Part shown: positions 1-5,375 of the stretch, piece after piece
Numbering within the stretch: position 1 is the first letter of the stretch
Layout of the letters: every line of letters starts with the position of its first letter
Source of the DNA: Acidobacteriota bacterium
GTDB lineage: Bacteria; Acidobacteriota; Terriglobia; Terriglobales; Acidobacteriaceae
NCBI GenBank assembly: GCA_021782675.1
Contig: JAJXUS010000184.1
Location: 1 to 5,375 of the forward strand
DNA: 5,375 nt
Direction: 5' to 3'
Position numbers and translations under genes: made by a program
Notes under the pieces: generated by a model
Databases searched by the model: none
What the model saw: only the letters and a program-made list of their open reading frames with translations
What the model was told of the DNA's origin: nothing

Positions 1-295
1 CAGTTTGAAGGTCCGCAACACTGGCAAGCGCGCGGGCGCCGAGGTGGTCGAGCTCTACGTGCATGACGGCCACTCAAAGATTGACCGGCCGGTGCATGAG
101 TTGAAGGCCTTCAGCCGCGTGGAACTTAAGCCCGGCGAAACGAAGACCGTGCAGCTCACCCTGGACCGCGCGGCGCTCTCGTACTGGAACCCGGCAACGA
201 AGATGTGGCAGGCTGATCCGGGCACGTTTGAGATCCAGGCGGGCGCGTCGTCGCGCGACATCCGCCTGCGTGCTCCCCTGGCGCTGGCCCGGTAG
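1..295 (+). CDS. GH3 beta-glucosidase, C-terminal fibronectin-III-like domain (partial, 5' end outside window)
   Basis: This is the last ~98 codons of a gene that enters from the left edge (reading frame from base 2) and stops at TAG 293-295. The visible protein matches the fibronectin type III-like domain that closes glycoside hydrolase family 3 beta-glucosidases and xylosidases. Near the start is the strand pattern NTGKRAGAEVVELYVHD, followed by RPVHELKAF, then LKPGETKTVQLTLDRAALSYW, and a final strand PGTFEIQAGASSRDI. In this family the domain packs against the catalytic (beta/alpha)8 and alpha/beta sandwich domains and does not itself carry the nucleophile or acid/base residue, so activity and substrate cannot be judged here. 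GH3 enzymes release terminal beta-linked glucose or xylose from oligosaccharides, and many are exported. A TTG at base 5 is an in-frame codon within the gene, not a real start. The gene converges with the minus-strand unit ending at 392. Family assignment is confident; exact specificity is unknown. Confidence 0.9.
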   Translation, partial: SLKVRNTGKRAGAEVVELYVHDGHSKIDRPVHELKAFSRVELKPGETKTVQLTLDRAALSYWNPATKMWQADPGTFEIQAGASSRDIRLRAPLALAR

Positions 296-336
296 GGTGG
301 CGCAGATCAGTCCACAACGGACATCGCATTAAACAA

Positions 337-367
337 GACGGCAGCAGAATGTCCTTCCGCTGCCGTT
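337..367. terminator. Hairpin between convergent genes, probable bidirectional terminator
   Basis: Perfect 8-bp inverted repeat ACGGCAGC (338-345) and GCTGCCGT (359-366), extendable by one G-T pair, with a 13-base loop. It sits in the ~96-base gap between the plus-strand GH3 gene (stop at 295) and the minus-strand DUF3106-like gene (stop at 392), where both transcripts need to end. On the minus strand the stem is followed by a T-rich run (RC of 328-336, about CTTGTTTAAT), as in an intrinsic terminator. On the plus strand the following bases (TGTCATTT) are only weakly T-rich. Termination is inferred from position and structure. Confidence 0.6.
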
Positions 368-391
368 GTCATTTGCCCGGAATGACCGATC

Positions 392-1369
392 CTACTGCGG
401 AGCCTGGTAGGGCTCCACGCGCAGAAGATTCGACAGAATGCCGCGCTCGTCCGGAGTGAAGTTGTTCTGGTAGCGGCTGGAATTCAGCACCATCTGGCGC
501 TGGTCCGGCGGAACCTCGCGAAGACTCTGGAAGGCCTGCTTCATCATGGCCTGTCGGTTCGCCGGCAGACTCGACCAGCGACGCGCCGAGTCCGTCACCT
601 GCGAGCGCTCCTGCGGCGACAGGCGCTCCAACGCTTCGGTGCGGGCGAGGCGGCGCTCCCGCTGCTGCTCGGGCATCTGGTCTACCTGGTGCAACTGACG
701 CACCAGCCGCTGCTGGTCAGACGGGGGAAGCCGGGTGAAGCTCGGGTCCTGGCGCAGCATCTTCTCCTGATCCTGGACAGGAACGCTGCGGTGCTGAGTG
801 AGCCAGGCGCCCAGATGGCCCTGCGAGCCATACATCTGCGGCACGCTGCCGGGATAGCTGGGGCGGGTATTTCCCTGCCCCATGTTCCCCTGCCTTGTAA
901 ACGAGGAACCCGGGAAGGTCGAGCCCGGATTGGTTGAGCCCGGATAAGCCGTGCCCGGATAACCCGGGCGCGCTGCTGACGGAGGACCTGACGGCATCTG
1001 GCGCGTCATCGGAGTGCCACGCGGGGGAGCGGCACGCTGGGTAGCGCCACCCTGGGGAGCCGGTTGCTGGCCACGATTCTGGGGCGTCGTGCCGCGATCA
1101 GGCTGATTTCGGCGATACGGCTGATTTGGCCTCTCGGGCCGACTCTGAGATTGGTTTTGCGTCCTTCGCTCCTGCGGCCGATCACTCTGACGGCGCGAGG
1201 GCTGGGTCCGCGGCTGCGCGTCGTGCTGCCGCGCCGGAGCCGCCTGAGGAGAAGAGCCGTGCTGGGCATGAATCCTCGTCGCGGGCGGACACAGGGCCAC
1301 GGTCACGGCTACGGTCAAAGCCGCGCGCCGCGCCTCTTTCATCACCCACGCAATGTGTTCCCCAACCAT
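392..1369 (-). CDS. Exported DUF3106-like protein with Pro/Gln/Arg-rich linker, third gene of the sigma/anti-sigma unit
   Basis: About 325 residues from ATG 1369. The N-terminus looks like a signal peptide: residues 10-14 KEARR, a hydrophobic stretch AALTVAVTVAL, then a possible Ala-X-Ala-like cleavage site near RIHAQ. ATG 1342 would give an even more typical 26-residue signal peptide; 1369 is preferred because of the G-rich sequence just upstream, but this is not decisive. The frame stays open to 1495, overlapping the anti-sigma gene, which I consider non-coding extension. Residues ~30-178 are low-complexity (Gln, Pro, Arg, Gly, Ser) and contain four xPGST pentapeptide repeats (137-156). Residues ~185-325 are charged and helical, with recurring L-P/S-P-x-(D/E)-(Q/R)-(Q/R) motifs, for example LPPSDQQR, LSPQERSQ and VPPDQRQM; this matches my memory of DUF3106. 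The function of that family is not established. It follows the anti-sigma gene by about 52 bases, so it is probably cotranscribed and acts in the periplasm, perhaps linked to the same stress circuit (inference). Confidence 0.75.
   Translation of the reverse strand: MVGEHIAWVMKEARRAALTVAVTVALCPPATRIHAQHGSSPQAAPARQHDAQPRTQPSRRQSDRPQERRTQNQSQSRPERPNQPYRRNQPDRGTTPQNRGQQPAPQGGATQRAAPPRGTPMTRQMPSGPPSAARPGYPGTAYPGSTNPGSTFPGSSFTRQGNMGQGNTRPSYPGSVPQMYGSQGHLGAWLTQHRSVPVQDQEKMLRQDPSFTRLPPSDQQRLVRQLHQVDQMPEQQRERRLARTEALERLSPQERSQVTDSARRWSSLPANRQAMMKQAFQSLREVPPDQRQMVLNSSRYQNNFTPDERGILSNLLRVEPYQAPQ
902..961 (-). repeat. Four 15-bp tandem repeats encoding xPGST pentapeptides
   Basis: Units at 902-916, 917-931, 932-946 and 947-961 each contain a CCCGG core at the same phase. 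Read on the minus strand they encode YPGTA, YPGST, NPGST and FPGSS. The unit length is a multiple of three, so copy-number change would keep the frame. The array lies in the disordered linker of the DUF3106-like protein. Third-position differences between units show it is an older, diverged array, not a recent expansion. Confidence 0.8.
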
Positions 1370-1421
1370 GGTGCCCCCGGCCCCCCTGCCGTAGCGGTTC
1401 CTCCATGCAAACCGCGAGCCC

Positions 1422-1910
1422 CTAATTCTCGTTGCCTGAAATTGACTCAAGCTGGTCAAGCAGCTGAGCGTTATTGTCCAACAGTTGCAGATCATGCACT
1501 ACCGCGGCCTGACCCTGCGTCGCGGCCGGCTGCGTCCAGTTCGAAATGCCCAGATAGGCCCCTCCGCCCACCAGCACCACAACCGTCAGCGCCATCGCGG
1601 CCAGCGGGCGCGCGTGCAAGGACGGCCCATAGGCAAAGCGAGCCCGTAGACGCTCCAGCCATCCGGCCGGCGGCGCCGCGCGTTCCTCGTCGAGCCGCAC
1701 ATTCATGCGGGTCATGAAGTAAGGACTCGGCTCCGGCGCCTCCCAGGAATCGAGCAGATTCATGGTCGCCCGCAGTTCCTCCATCTCCCCACGGCAGGAG
1801 TCACACTCGGCAACATGAGCAACAACCTTGGCAGGCGCGGCGGCTGGATTGAGCAGCAAGTCGGCCAGCTTCGTATCCATTCCGGTGCAATTTTTCACGG
1901 TCGATTCCAT
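1422..1910 (-). CDS. Membrane-anchored zinc-finger anti-sigma factor (ZAS type)
   Basis: 162 residues. The N-terminal ~50 residues carry a zinc-binding anti-sigma signature: His32-x3-Cys36-x2-Cys39 in the sequence HVAECDSC, with a further cysteine at position 8 that could complete the site. Such domains wrap around sigma regions 2 and 4 and keep the sigma factor from core RNA polymerase. After a charged linker, a single hydrophobic segment at about residues 102-122 (LAAMALTVVVLVGGGAYLGI) predicts one transmembrane helix. It leaves only ~40 residues outside, rich in Gln, Asn and Leu, with no recognisable sensor fold. The start ATG 1910 is chosen because GGGGTGG lies 5 bases upstream; a GTG at 1919 would add three residues. 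The gene begins 44 bases after the sigma-factor stop and precedes the DUF3106-like gene, the standard layout for a cognate sigma/anti-sigma pair. Whether release is by proteolysis or by thiol oxidation of the zinc site cannot be decided from sequence. Confidence 0.85.
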   Translation of the reverse strand: MESTVKNCTGMDTKLADLLLNPAAAPAKVVAHVAECDSCRGEMEELRATMNLLDSWEAPEPSPYFMTRMNVRLDEERAAPPAGWLERLRARFAYGPSLHARPLAAMALTVVVLVGGGAYLGISNWTQPAATQGQAAVVHDLQLLDNNAQLLDQLESISGNEN

Positions 1911-1915
1911 CGGTA

Positions 1916-1922
1916 CCACCCC
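1916..1922 (-). promoter_or_regulatory. Ribosome binding site deciding the anti-sigma start
   Basis: Minus-strand GGGGTGG with a 5-base spacer to ATG 1910. It overlaps the alternative GTG start at 1917-1919, which supports ATG 1910 as the true start. Confidence 0.55.
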
Positions 1923-1954
1923 AATCCCCGCCGGTTCATCCGGCTGTTTTTCAT

Positions 1955-2839
1955 TTAGACAAAGCCCTTCAATTTGTCTCGCAGTGTCTGGTAAGCGCGA
2001 AACAGCAGCGACTTCGTTGCTGATTCGCTCAACTTGAGCACTTCTCCGATCTGCCGGTAATCCATCCCCTGATACTTGTGCATCAGCACCGCCATGCGTT
2101 GCCGCTCAGGCAGCGCCATAACCTGTGCCCGGATGGCCGCCATGCGCTCGTCGCGCATCAGGCGCTGCTCCACCGAGGGCTCGTCGTCGGCCACGTCCGG
2201 AGTCGTCCCGGTCTCCTCGTCGGGCGCGTCCAGATAGATGTTCTGCGCGGCCCGTTCGTGCCGGGTGTCGCGCGCATGGTTCACCGCCAGGTTGGTCGCG
2301 ATCCGGTAAAGCCATGTGGTGAACTTTGCCTCGGCCCGGTAGCTCTCGCGCGAGCGGTATACCCGCAGGAACACTTCCTGCGCCAATTCCTCGGCTACGG
2401 CCTGGTTGCGCACCATCCTGAACAGAAAGTGAATGATGGGCCGATGGTATTTTCCCACCAGATAATTGAAGCCCGCTTCGTCGCCCGCGGCCACGCGCAA
2501 CATGATGGCAGCGTCGCTTGACTCGTCTGCGGCGTGATTCACCCCGCGATGCGCCTCCGGCCGTGATGCCGGGCTTCTTCCCAGGGCCGGGTTGTCCAGG
2601 ACCAGGGTAGCCATACCTTCTCGAACACCATCTCCATCGGAAGGTTGCGCGACCCCGGAAATATTCGCAGTGGGATTTTCGCTGTCGGTCGAGGCCGGCT
2701 CCGCGCCGTTCATCTCGACGCCCTCCAGGGCGACGTCGCCCATGGCCACGCCGCCGAGGTCGGGCACGGGGCGAAGCGCCTCCTCGGCGTCGGGGAGCGA
2801 CTTGCCCGCATTACGAGTCGATCTGGTTTTCCAGCGCAT
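1955..2839 (-). CDS. ECF (RpoE-type) RNA polymerase sigma factor with long N-terminal extension
   Basis: 294 residues from ATG 2839. Region 2 (about residues 124-190) includes FNYLVGKYHRPI, the core-binding helix AEELAQEVFLRVYR, and the -10 recognition/melting segment FTTWLYRIATNLAVNHAR. An acidic linker follows. Region 4 (about 241-294) has LPERQRMAVLMHKYQGMDY and the helix-turn-helix IGEVLKLSESATKSLLFRAY that reads the -35 element. There is no region 3, as expected for group 4 sigma factors. The first ~110 residues are polar, probably disordered, and absent from ordinary ECF factors of 170-200 residues. The start is uncertain. GTG 2905 keeps the frame open but lacks a Shine-Dalgarno sequence. 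ATG 2713 has a strong GGAGGG 7 bases upstream and would give 252 residues. Codons between 2713 and about 2800 are strongly G/C in third position, which suggests that stretch is also translated. The downstream anti-sigma gene is the likely cognate inhibitor; autoregulation is common for such operons but no promoter was identified. Confidence 0.9.
   Translation of the reverse strand: MRWKTRSTRNAGKSLPDAEEALRPVPDLGGVAMGDVALEGVEMNGAEPASTDSENPTANISGVAQPSDGDGVREGMATLVLDNPALGRSPASRPEAHRGVNHAADESSDAAIMLRVAAGDEAGFNYLVGKYHRPIIHFLFRMVRNQAVAEELAQEVFLRVYRSRESYRAEAKFTTWLYRIATNLAVNHARDTRHERAAQNIYLDAPDEETGTTPDVADDEPSVEQRLMRDERMAAIRAQVMALPERQRMAVLMHKYQGMDYRQIGEVLKLSESATKSLLFRAYQTLRDKLKGFV
2721..2726 (-). promoter_or_regulatory. 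Internal Shine-Dalgarno candidate for an alternative sigma-factor start
   Basis: Minus-strand GGAGGG, 7 bases before in-frame ATG 2713 of the sigma gene. It is the best ribosome-binding match near any start candidate of this gene. It may mark the true start, a secondary start giving a shorter protein, or simply the codons of a Leu-Glu-Gly stretch in the longer protein. Confidence 0.4.
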
Positions 2840-2965
2840 CAGTGAAAATGCAGGGTTCCGGCGCACCCCGGCGGCAGGGCGGCAGGGTTGGCCGTAAAGC
2901 CCCACTGGTGTTACTCTAACCTACGGGATGCCCCCCTTGGCGCTGCTTCAGCCAACCCTTCCTCG

Positions 2966-3040
2966 GGGCGCTTAACTCAGCGGTAGAGTGCCACCTTCAC
3001 ACGGTGGAAGTCGCAGGTTCGAATCCTGCAGCGCCCACCA
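2966..3040 (+). tRNA. tRNA-Val (anticodon CAC)
   Basis: The full cloverleaf can be drawn. The acceptor stem GGGCGCT (2966-2972) pairs with AGCGCCC (3030-3036), with discriminator A3037 and encoded CCA 3038-3040. The D stem is ACTC/GAGT (2975-2978 with 2986-2989). The anticodon stem CCACC/GGTGG (2991-2995 with 3003-3007) encloses loop TTCACAC with anticodon CAC at 2998-3000, decoding GUG. The T stem GCAGG/CCTGC (3013-3017 with 3025-3029) holds the TTCGAAT loop. All stems are perfectly paired, so the gene appears functional. It is divergent from the sigma-factor gene on its left. On its right the remains of a tyrosine recombinase run towards its 3' end, suggesting that its 3' half served as an attachment site. 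No convincing promoter was found in the short upstream gap. Confidence 0.97.
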
Positions 3041-3051
3041 TAATCAACAAC

Positions 3052-3357
3052 TTACAGAGAATTCAGCAGAACGCGGGTCCAATTCGGGTCCAGGAATCGG
3101 TCAAACTGCACCTTCCCCGGCTCATTTGGAGCTCCGAGTTGTTTCACGATATTGCTGTGAGCAGCGCGCACCGCCTGGTTAACGGCCTGGGTGCGGCTGC
3201 GCATGGGGATTTGGAACGTAGCGTGTCTGAGCGATTCCTCCACCACCTTGACATCTTTCCCGTTCGCTTTCAGCCAGGTTGCTCAGGAGTGCCGGAAGAC
3301 GTGCCGGGCGACATGATTTCCGAGCTTCGCGGCCTTGAGAAGGTGCAGTGCGCCATC
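3052..3357 (-). pseudogene. Tyrosine recombinase (integrase) C-terminal remnant, inactivated
   Basis: The minus-strand frame ending at TAA 3052-3054 encodes the end of a tyrosine-type integrase. Recognisable parts are KAAKLGNHVARHVFRHS (box with the H-x-x-R catalytic pair), ATWLKANGKDVKVVEESLRH (second catalytic His), and the tail TQAVNQAVRAAHSNIVKQLG. Two lesions make it non-functional. A TGA at 3283-3285 falls right after HVFRHS, where a Trp, Tyr or Phe codon is normal. The position expected to hold the nucleophilic Tyr, three residues before Gln-Ala in ITM-x-x-Y-T-Q-A-like sequences, is Arg (codon 3193-3195). Homology fades beyond about 3357, and the core-binding and N-terminal domains are missing, so this is also a truncation. 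The end lies 11 bases from the tRNA-Val 3' end, the usual place for an integrase of a tRNA-targeting genomic island or prophage. Identification is by motif recognition, not search. Confidence 0.8.
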
Positions 3358-3484
3358 CGCAGGAAGCCGCGCTGCCAGATGACACACGTGGCGCCATGAC
3401 GAGCCTGAATGACAAGATCGTTGGCCAAGGTGCCCTTGCATCGCCGAGGTGAATCAGTTCTCCACCTGCGGTACTGCCCTCTGC
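3358..3484. other. Unassigned spacer between integrase remnant and secreted-protein gene
   Basis: About 125 bases with no reading frame I can assign. All three minus-strand frames were read for continuation of the integrase and none gave recognisable recombinase sequence. One frame stays open through here, but its predicted peptide is Arg/Cys/Trp-rich and resembles nothing I know. The stretch may be decayed integrase DNA, a deletion junction, or the untranslated end of the neighbouring gene. Confidence 0.4.
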
Positions 3485-5375
3485 TTACGGCAGGGGTGCT
3501 GCACTTGTGCTGAATTGCACGTTCCTCCACCAGATATCGTGGCCTTTGCTTTCAGATTCAGAGCCTGGCACACCTATACTTGCGCCCATACCCGTGCTCG
3601 TCAATGATCCGAGTGAGCAGCCGATAGAACCGACTTGCGTGCCGCCGGAATCATACGCAACTAATGTGCCGTTTCCAGTCGCAGTCGATGCATAGACGAT
3701 GAAGGTATATTGCGTGTTTGTTGAAATGGGAATTGTTCCAGCATGGGGGAGTGACACCGGACTCGAACTATTCGATGAGTAGGTCGGGGTTCCTGTCTGT
3801 GGGTTGTAGCATTCCAGTTGAACGTAGAGCGCAGAACCGTTTGCCAGAAGACTTGGGCCCACGCCCCCTGAGCCTGCTGATGTGCTTACCTGCACGGAAG
3901 GTTGATCGTACCAATCGTTCCAGGGATCATTTTGGGGTATGCTCGTTTCGAAATCATAACGGACCCATGCTTGAGTGGGAGTTCCTCCGACCCCTAGTGA
4001 TATATAGTCGCCACCTTGGCCTGTAGCATAATGGAGATTCAAACCACCTGAACCAGTCTGTTCGGCACCTCCAGCCCAGATCGGTGTAATGAGTGAATTA
4101 GTTGGTCCAGTGGAACTTGTAGCAGTCAGTGCGGAATGCGTGATGCTACCTGTGTTCCATGAGTATATCTGGTTGCTATAGGTCGAGCTATTGAGCATGG
4201 CGACTGTAGGCGCAGAGCCGCTTGTAAGGTGGGAGAAATTCGTATAAATACCCTGGAACGGCGTTACTCCTGCGGAAGCGGAAGCGGGGAGAAACGCAAC
4301 GCACATATCATCCCATGTTCCGGAAGATTCCACATACGGGCAGTTCGTGGAGGTCGCGGTCGTCTGCGGCCAGTATTCCGGGAACATCAGATTCAAGCCG
4401 CTGGTGATCTGCGAGATCAAGGTGTAGTTGGTTCCCGCTGTCGGCGTCAAACTGGAAGGAACCAGATTTCCAAAAACAAGTTCGCCATCGCCCGTTGGGG
4501 GCTTTACCGCACCGGCTGTCGGGTTGGCCGTGCTGCTGGCTTGTGAAGTCCAAAGCCAGAATGCGCCATCAAGGGAGGCCGTGGTGCGGGCATTTTTGTA
4601 AGCCGAACAGCCGAGGGAAATCACGTCTGTTGAATGGCTGACGGTCATCGTCACGGTATCCGAACCGGCTGCTACGTTTTCCTTGTAGGCGATGCCAAAC
4701 GCTCCATACCCTGAATACGACCGGCCGCCTCCGCCCATGATGTCCTCGCCCGCTTTCAGGTAAGTTCCGTTAGCCGAATCGGAGATGGAGGCCTCATAGG
4801 ATTGAGAACCGGCGTCAAACGCATAGGGGCAGACGACGAGATCGCCCGGTGCGAGGTTGCTCAATGCGCAGGTAACTGACGTCCCACTTGCCGCTGCGCC
4901 TGTGCAGGGAGTCACTGCTGCATCGATTGCGATGGCTGTCAAAGGATTGTAGGTTCCGCTCCAACTCGCGATCGCGCTTGGCGCGTACCCGGTCAAGACT
5001 GCTTGAGCTCGAATATATCCTGTCGATGAAAAGGAAACGCTCGACCCTACCGTAGAGGGTGTGCAGGTGTTCGTGGTGTCCTGACAATAATAGATAGTTG
5101 CGCCGCTGGTCGAGTCCGAGATGATGACGGTTGTAGCAACGCCTGAGTAGGGCGATGCAGGTGAGAAGGTGGGCGTTGCTACCGCCGCCGAGTTGATGGT
5201 GTAAGTTGCCGAGGCGACTGCGCTCTGCGAGTAGCCGGTGGCTACGGCAATCGCCTGCACGGTTTCTGTTGAGCTGACCGTGATCGGGCCGCTGTAAACG
5301 GTCGAGCTGGTGGTTGGCGCGGTCCCGTTGGTTGTGTAGTAGATGATTGCGCCGGTTGTGCTGTCCGCGATGCTC
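3485..5375 (-). CDS. Large probably secreted protein with chitobiase-C-terminal-like repeats and a lectin-like C-terminus (partial, N-terminus outside window)
   Basis: The frame is open from the right edge (first full codon at 5374-5372) to TAA 3485-3487, giving 629 visible residues. The GTG at 5260 is internal, since the same repeat continues upstream of it. Residues 1-62 and about 63-145 are two copies of a beta-sandwich repeat of the chitobiase/beta-hexosaminidase C-terminal type, recognised by (D)STTGAIIYYTTNGT and STSGATIYYCQDT followed by AxAxATGYxxSxxAxxTY endings. Residues ~148-365 form a unit I do not recognise, with several cysteines (VTCALS, VVCPYAF, LGCSAYK, DDMCVAF) and aromatic motifs. 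Residues ~366-629 have the strand-rich look of a concanavalin-like lectin/glucanase sandwich, ending HDIWWRNVQFS; this is tentative. The Ser/Thr/Gly/Ala-rich composition and repeats point to an extracellular or cell-surface protein, possibly carbohydrate-binding. No catalytic residues can be named, no C-terminal sorting signal is evident, and any signal peptide lies outside. Its GC is lower than in the left block and it sits behind the integrase remnant, so it may be island cargo. Confidence 0.75.
   Translation of the reverse strand, partial: SIADSTTGAIIYYTTNGTAPTTSSTVYSGPITVSSTETVQAIAVATGYSQSAVASATYTINSAAVATPTFSPASPYSGVATTVIISDSTSGATIYYCQDTTNTCTPSTVGSSVSFSSTGYIRAQAVLTGYAPSAIASWSGTYNPLTAIAIDAAVTPCTGAAASGTSVTCALSNLAPGDLVVCPYAFDAGSQSYEASISDSANGTYLKAGEDIMGGGGRSYSGYGAFGIAYKENVAAGSDTVTMTVSHSTDVISLGCSAYKNARTTASLDGAFWLWTSQASSTANPTAGAVKPPTGDGELVFGNLVPSSLTPTAGTNYTLISQITSGLNLMFPEYWPQTTATSTNCPYVESSGTWDDMCVAFLPASASAGVTPFQGIYTNFSHLTSGSAPTVAMLNSSTYSNQIYSWNTGSITHSALTATSSTGPTNSLITPIWAGGAEQTGSGGLNLHYATGQGGDYISLGVGGTPTQAWVRYDFETSIPQNDPWNDWYDQPSVQVSTSAGSGGVGPSLLANGSALYVQLECYNPQTGTPTYSSNSSSPVSLPHAGTIPISTNTQYTFIVYASTATGNGTLVAYDSGGTQVGSIGCSLGSLTSTGMGASIGVPGSESESKGHDIWWRNVQFSTSAAPLP

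Noticed and set aside
1370..1495. Upstream extension of the DUF3106-like gene to 1495
   Set aside because: It would overlap the end of the anti-sigma gene by ~74 bases and bury the clear signal peptide behind ~42 unrelated residues.
1064..1717. Long plus-strand open frame (217 codons) antisense to the DUF3106-like and anti-sigma genes
   Set aside because: It is Arg/Pro/Ala-rich with no recognisable motif and runs opposite two well-supported genes; high GC makes such antisense frames common.
2853..2858. Minus-strand GGAACC resembling an ECF -35 element before the sigma-factor start
   Set aside because: No matching -10 element at the expected spacing, and a transcript from it would start at or after ATG 2839; likely chance.
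2937..2955. TTGGC/GCCAA inverted repeat upstream of the tRNA
   Set aside because: The stem is only 5 bp with a 9-base loop and no T-run; too weak to call a terminator or operator.
3004..3399. Plus-strand frame of 131 codons starting inside the tRNA
   Set aside because: It begins in the tRNA gene and runs antisense to the integrase remnant, whose motifs explain the sequence better.
3484..3507. Small CTGCC/GGCAG inverted repeat at the end of the secreted-protein gene
   Set aside because: Short stem overlapping the stop codon, without a following T-run; not supportable as a terminator.

Overview
The window looks like chromosomal DNA from a GC-rich Gram-negative-type bacterium, most plausibly of the phylum Acidobacteriota (Terriglobia/Acidobacteriaceae-like). 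The clues are an ECF sigma factor whose sequence resembles the RpoE-type factors of that group as I remember them, a neighbouring zinc-finger anti-sigma gene and DUF3106-type gene, a GH3 glycosidase, and a large secreted protein with chitobiase-type C-terminal repeats. The taxonomic call is inference; no database search was possible.

Left block (1-2839). The window opens inside the 3' end of a plus-strand gene encoding the fibronectin-III-like C-terminal domain of a GH3 beta-glucosidase. It converges on a three-gene minus-strand unit, and a hairpin at 337-367 lies between the two and could terminate both. In transcription order (right to left) the unit holds an ECF sigma factor, a membrane-anchored zinc-finger anti-sigma factor and an exported DUF3106-like protein. 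The gaps are 44 and about 52 bases, so one transcript is likely. The expected logic is that the anti-sigma factor holds the sigma factor at the inner face of the membrane, while the exported third protein is a candidate periplasmic partner or output.

Middle (2840-3484). A complete tRNA-Val(CAC) gene with encoded CCA lies on the plus strand. Just 11 bases past its 3' end begins the C-terminus of a tyrosine recombinase on the opposite strand. That integrase fragment is dead: it has an in-frame TGA inside the catalytic box and an arginine where the nucleophilic tyrosine should be. This is the usual signature of a tRNA gene used as an attachment site by an integrative element that later decayed. 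About 125 bases beyond it (3358-3484) hold nothing I can assign.

Right block (3485-5375). One long minus-strand reading frame enters from beyond the right edge. It encodes the last ~629 residues of a large, probably secreted, Ser/Thr/Gly-rich protein: at least two chitobiase/hexosaminidase C-terminal-like repeats, a middle domain of about 220 residues that I do not recognise, and a C-terminal region that may be a lectin-like beta-sandwich. Sampled lines here have lower GC (for example 27/60 at 4141-4200) than the left block (47/60 at 601-660). That fits, but does not prove, the right side being acquired DNA bounded by the tRNA. I see no CRISPR array, insertion sequence or rRNA, and no clear case for a wholly new system. 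The points most worth following are the decayed tRNA-Val island boundary and the unassigned domains of the secreted protein.
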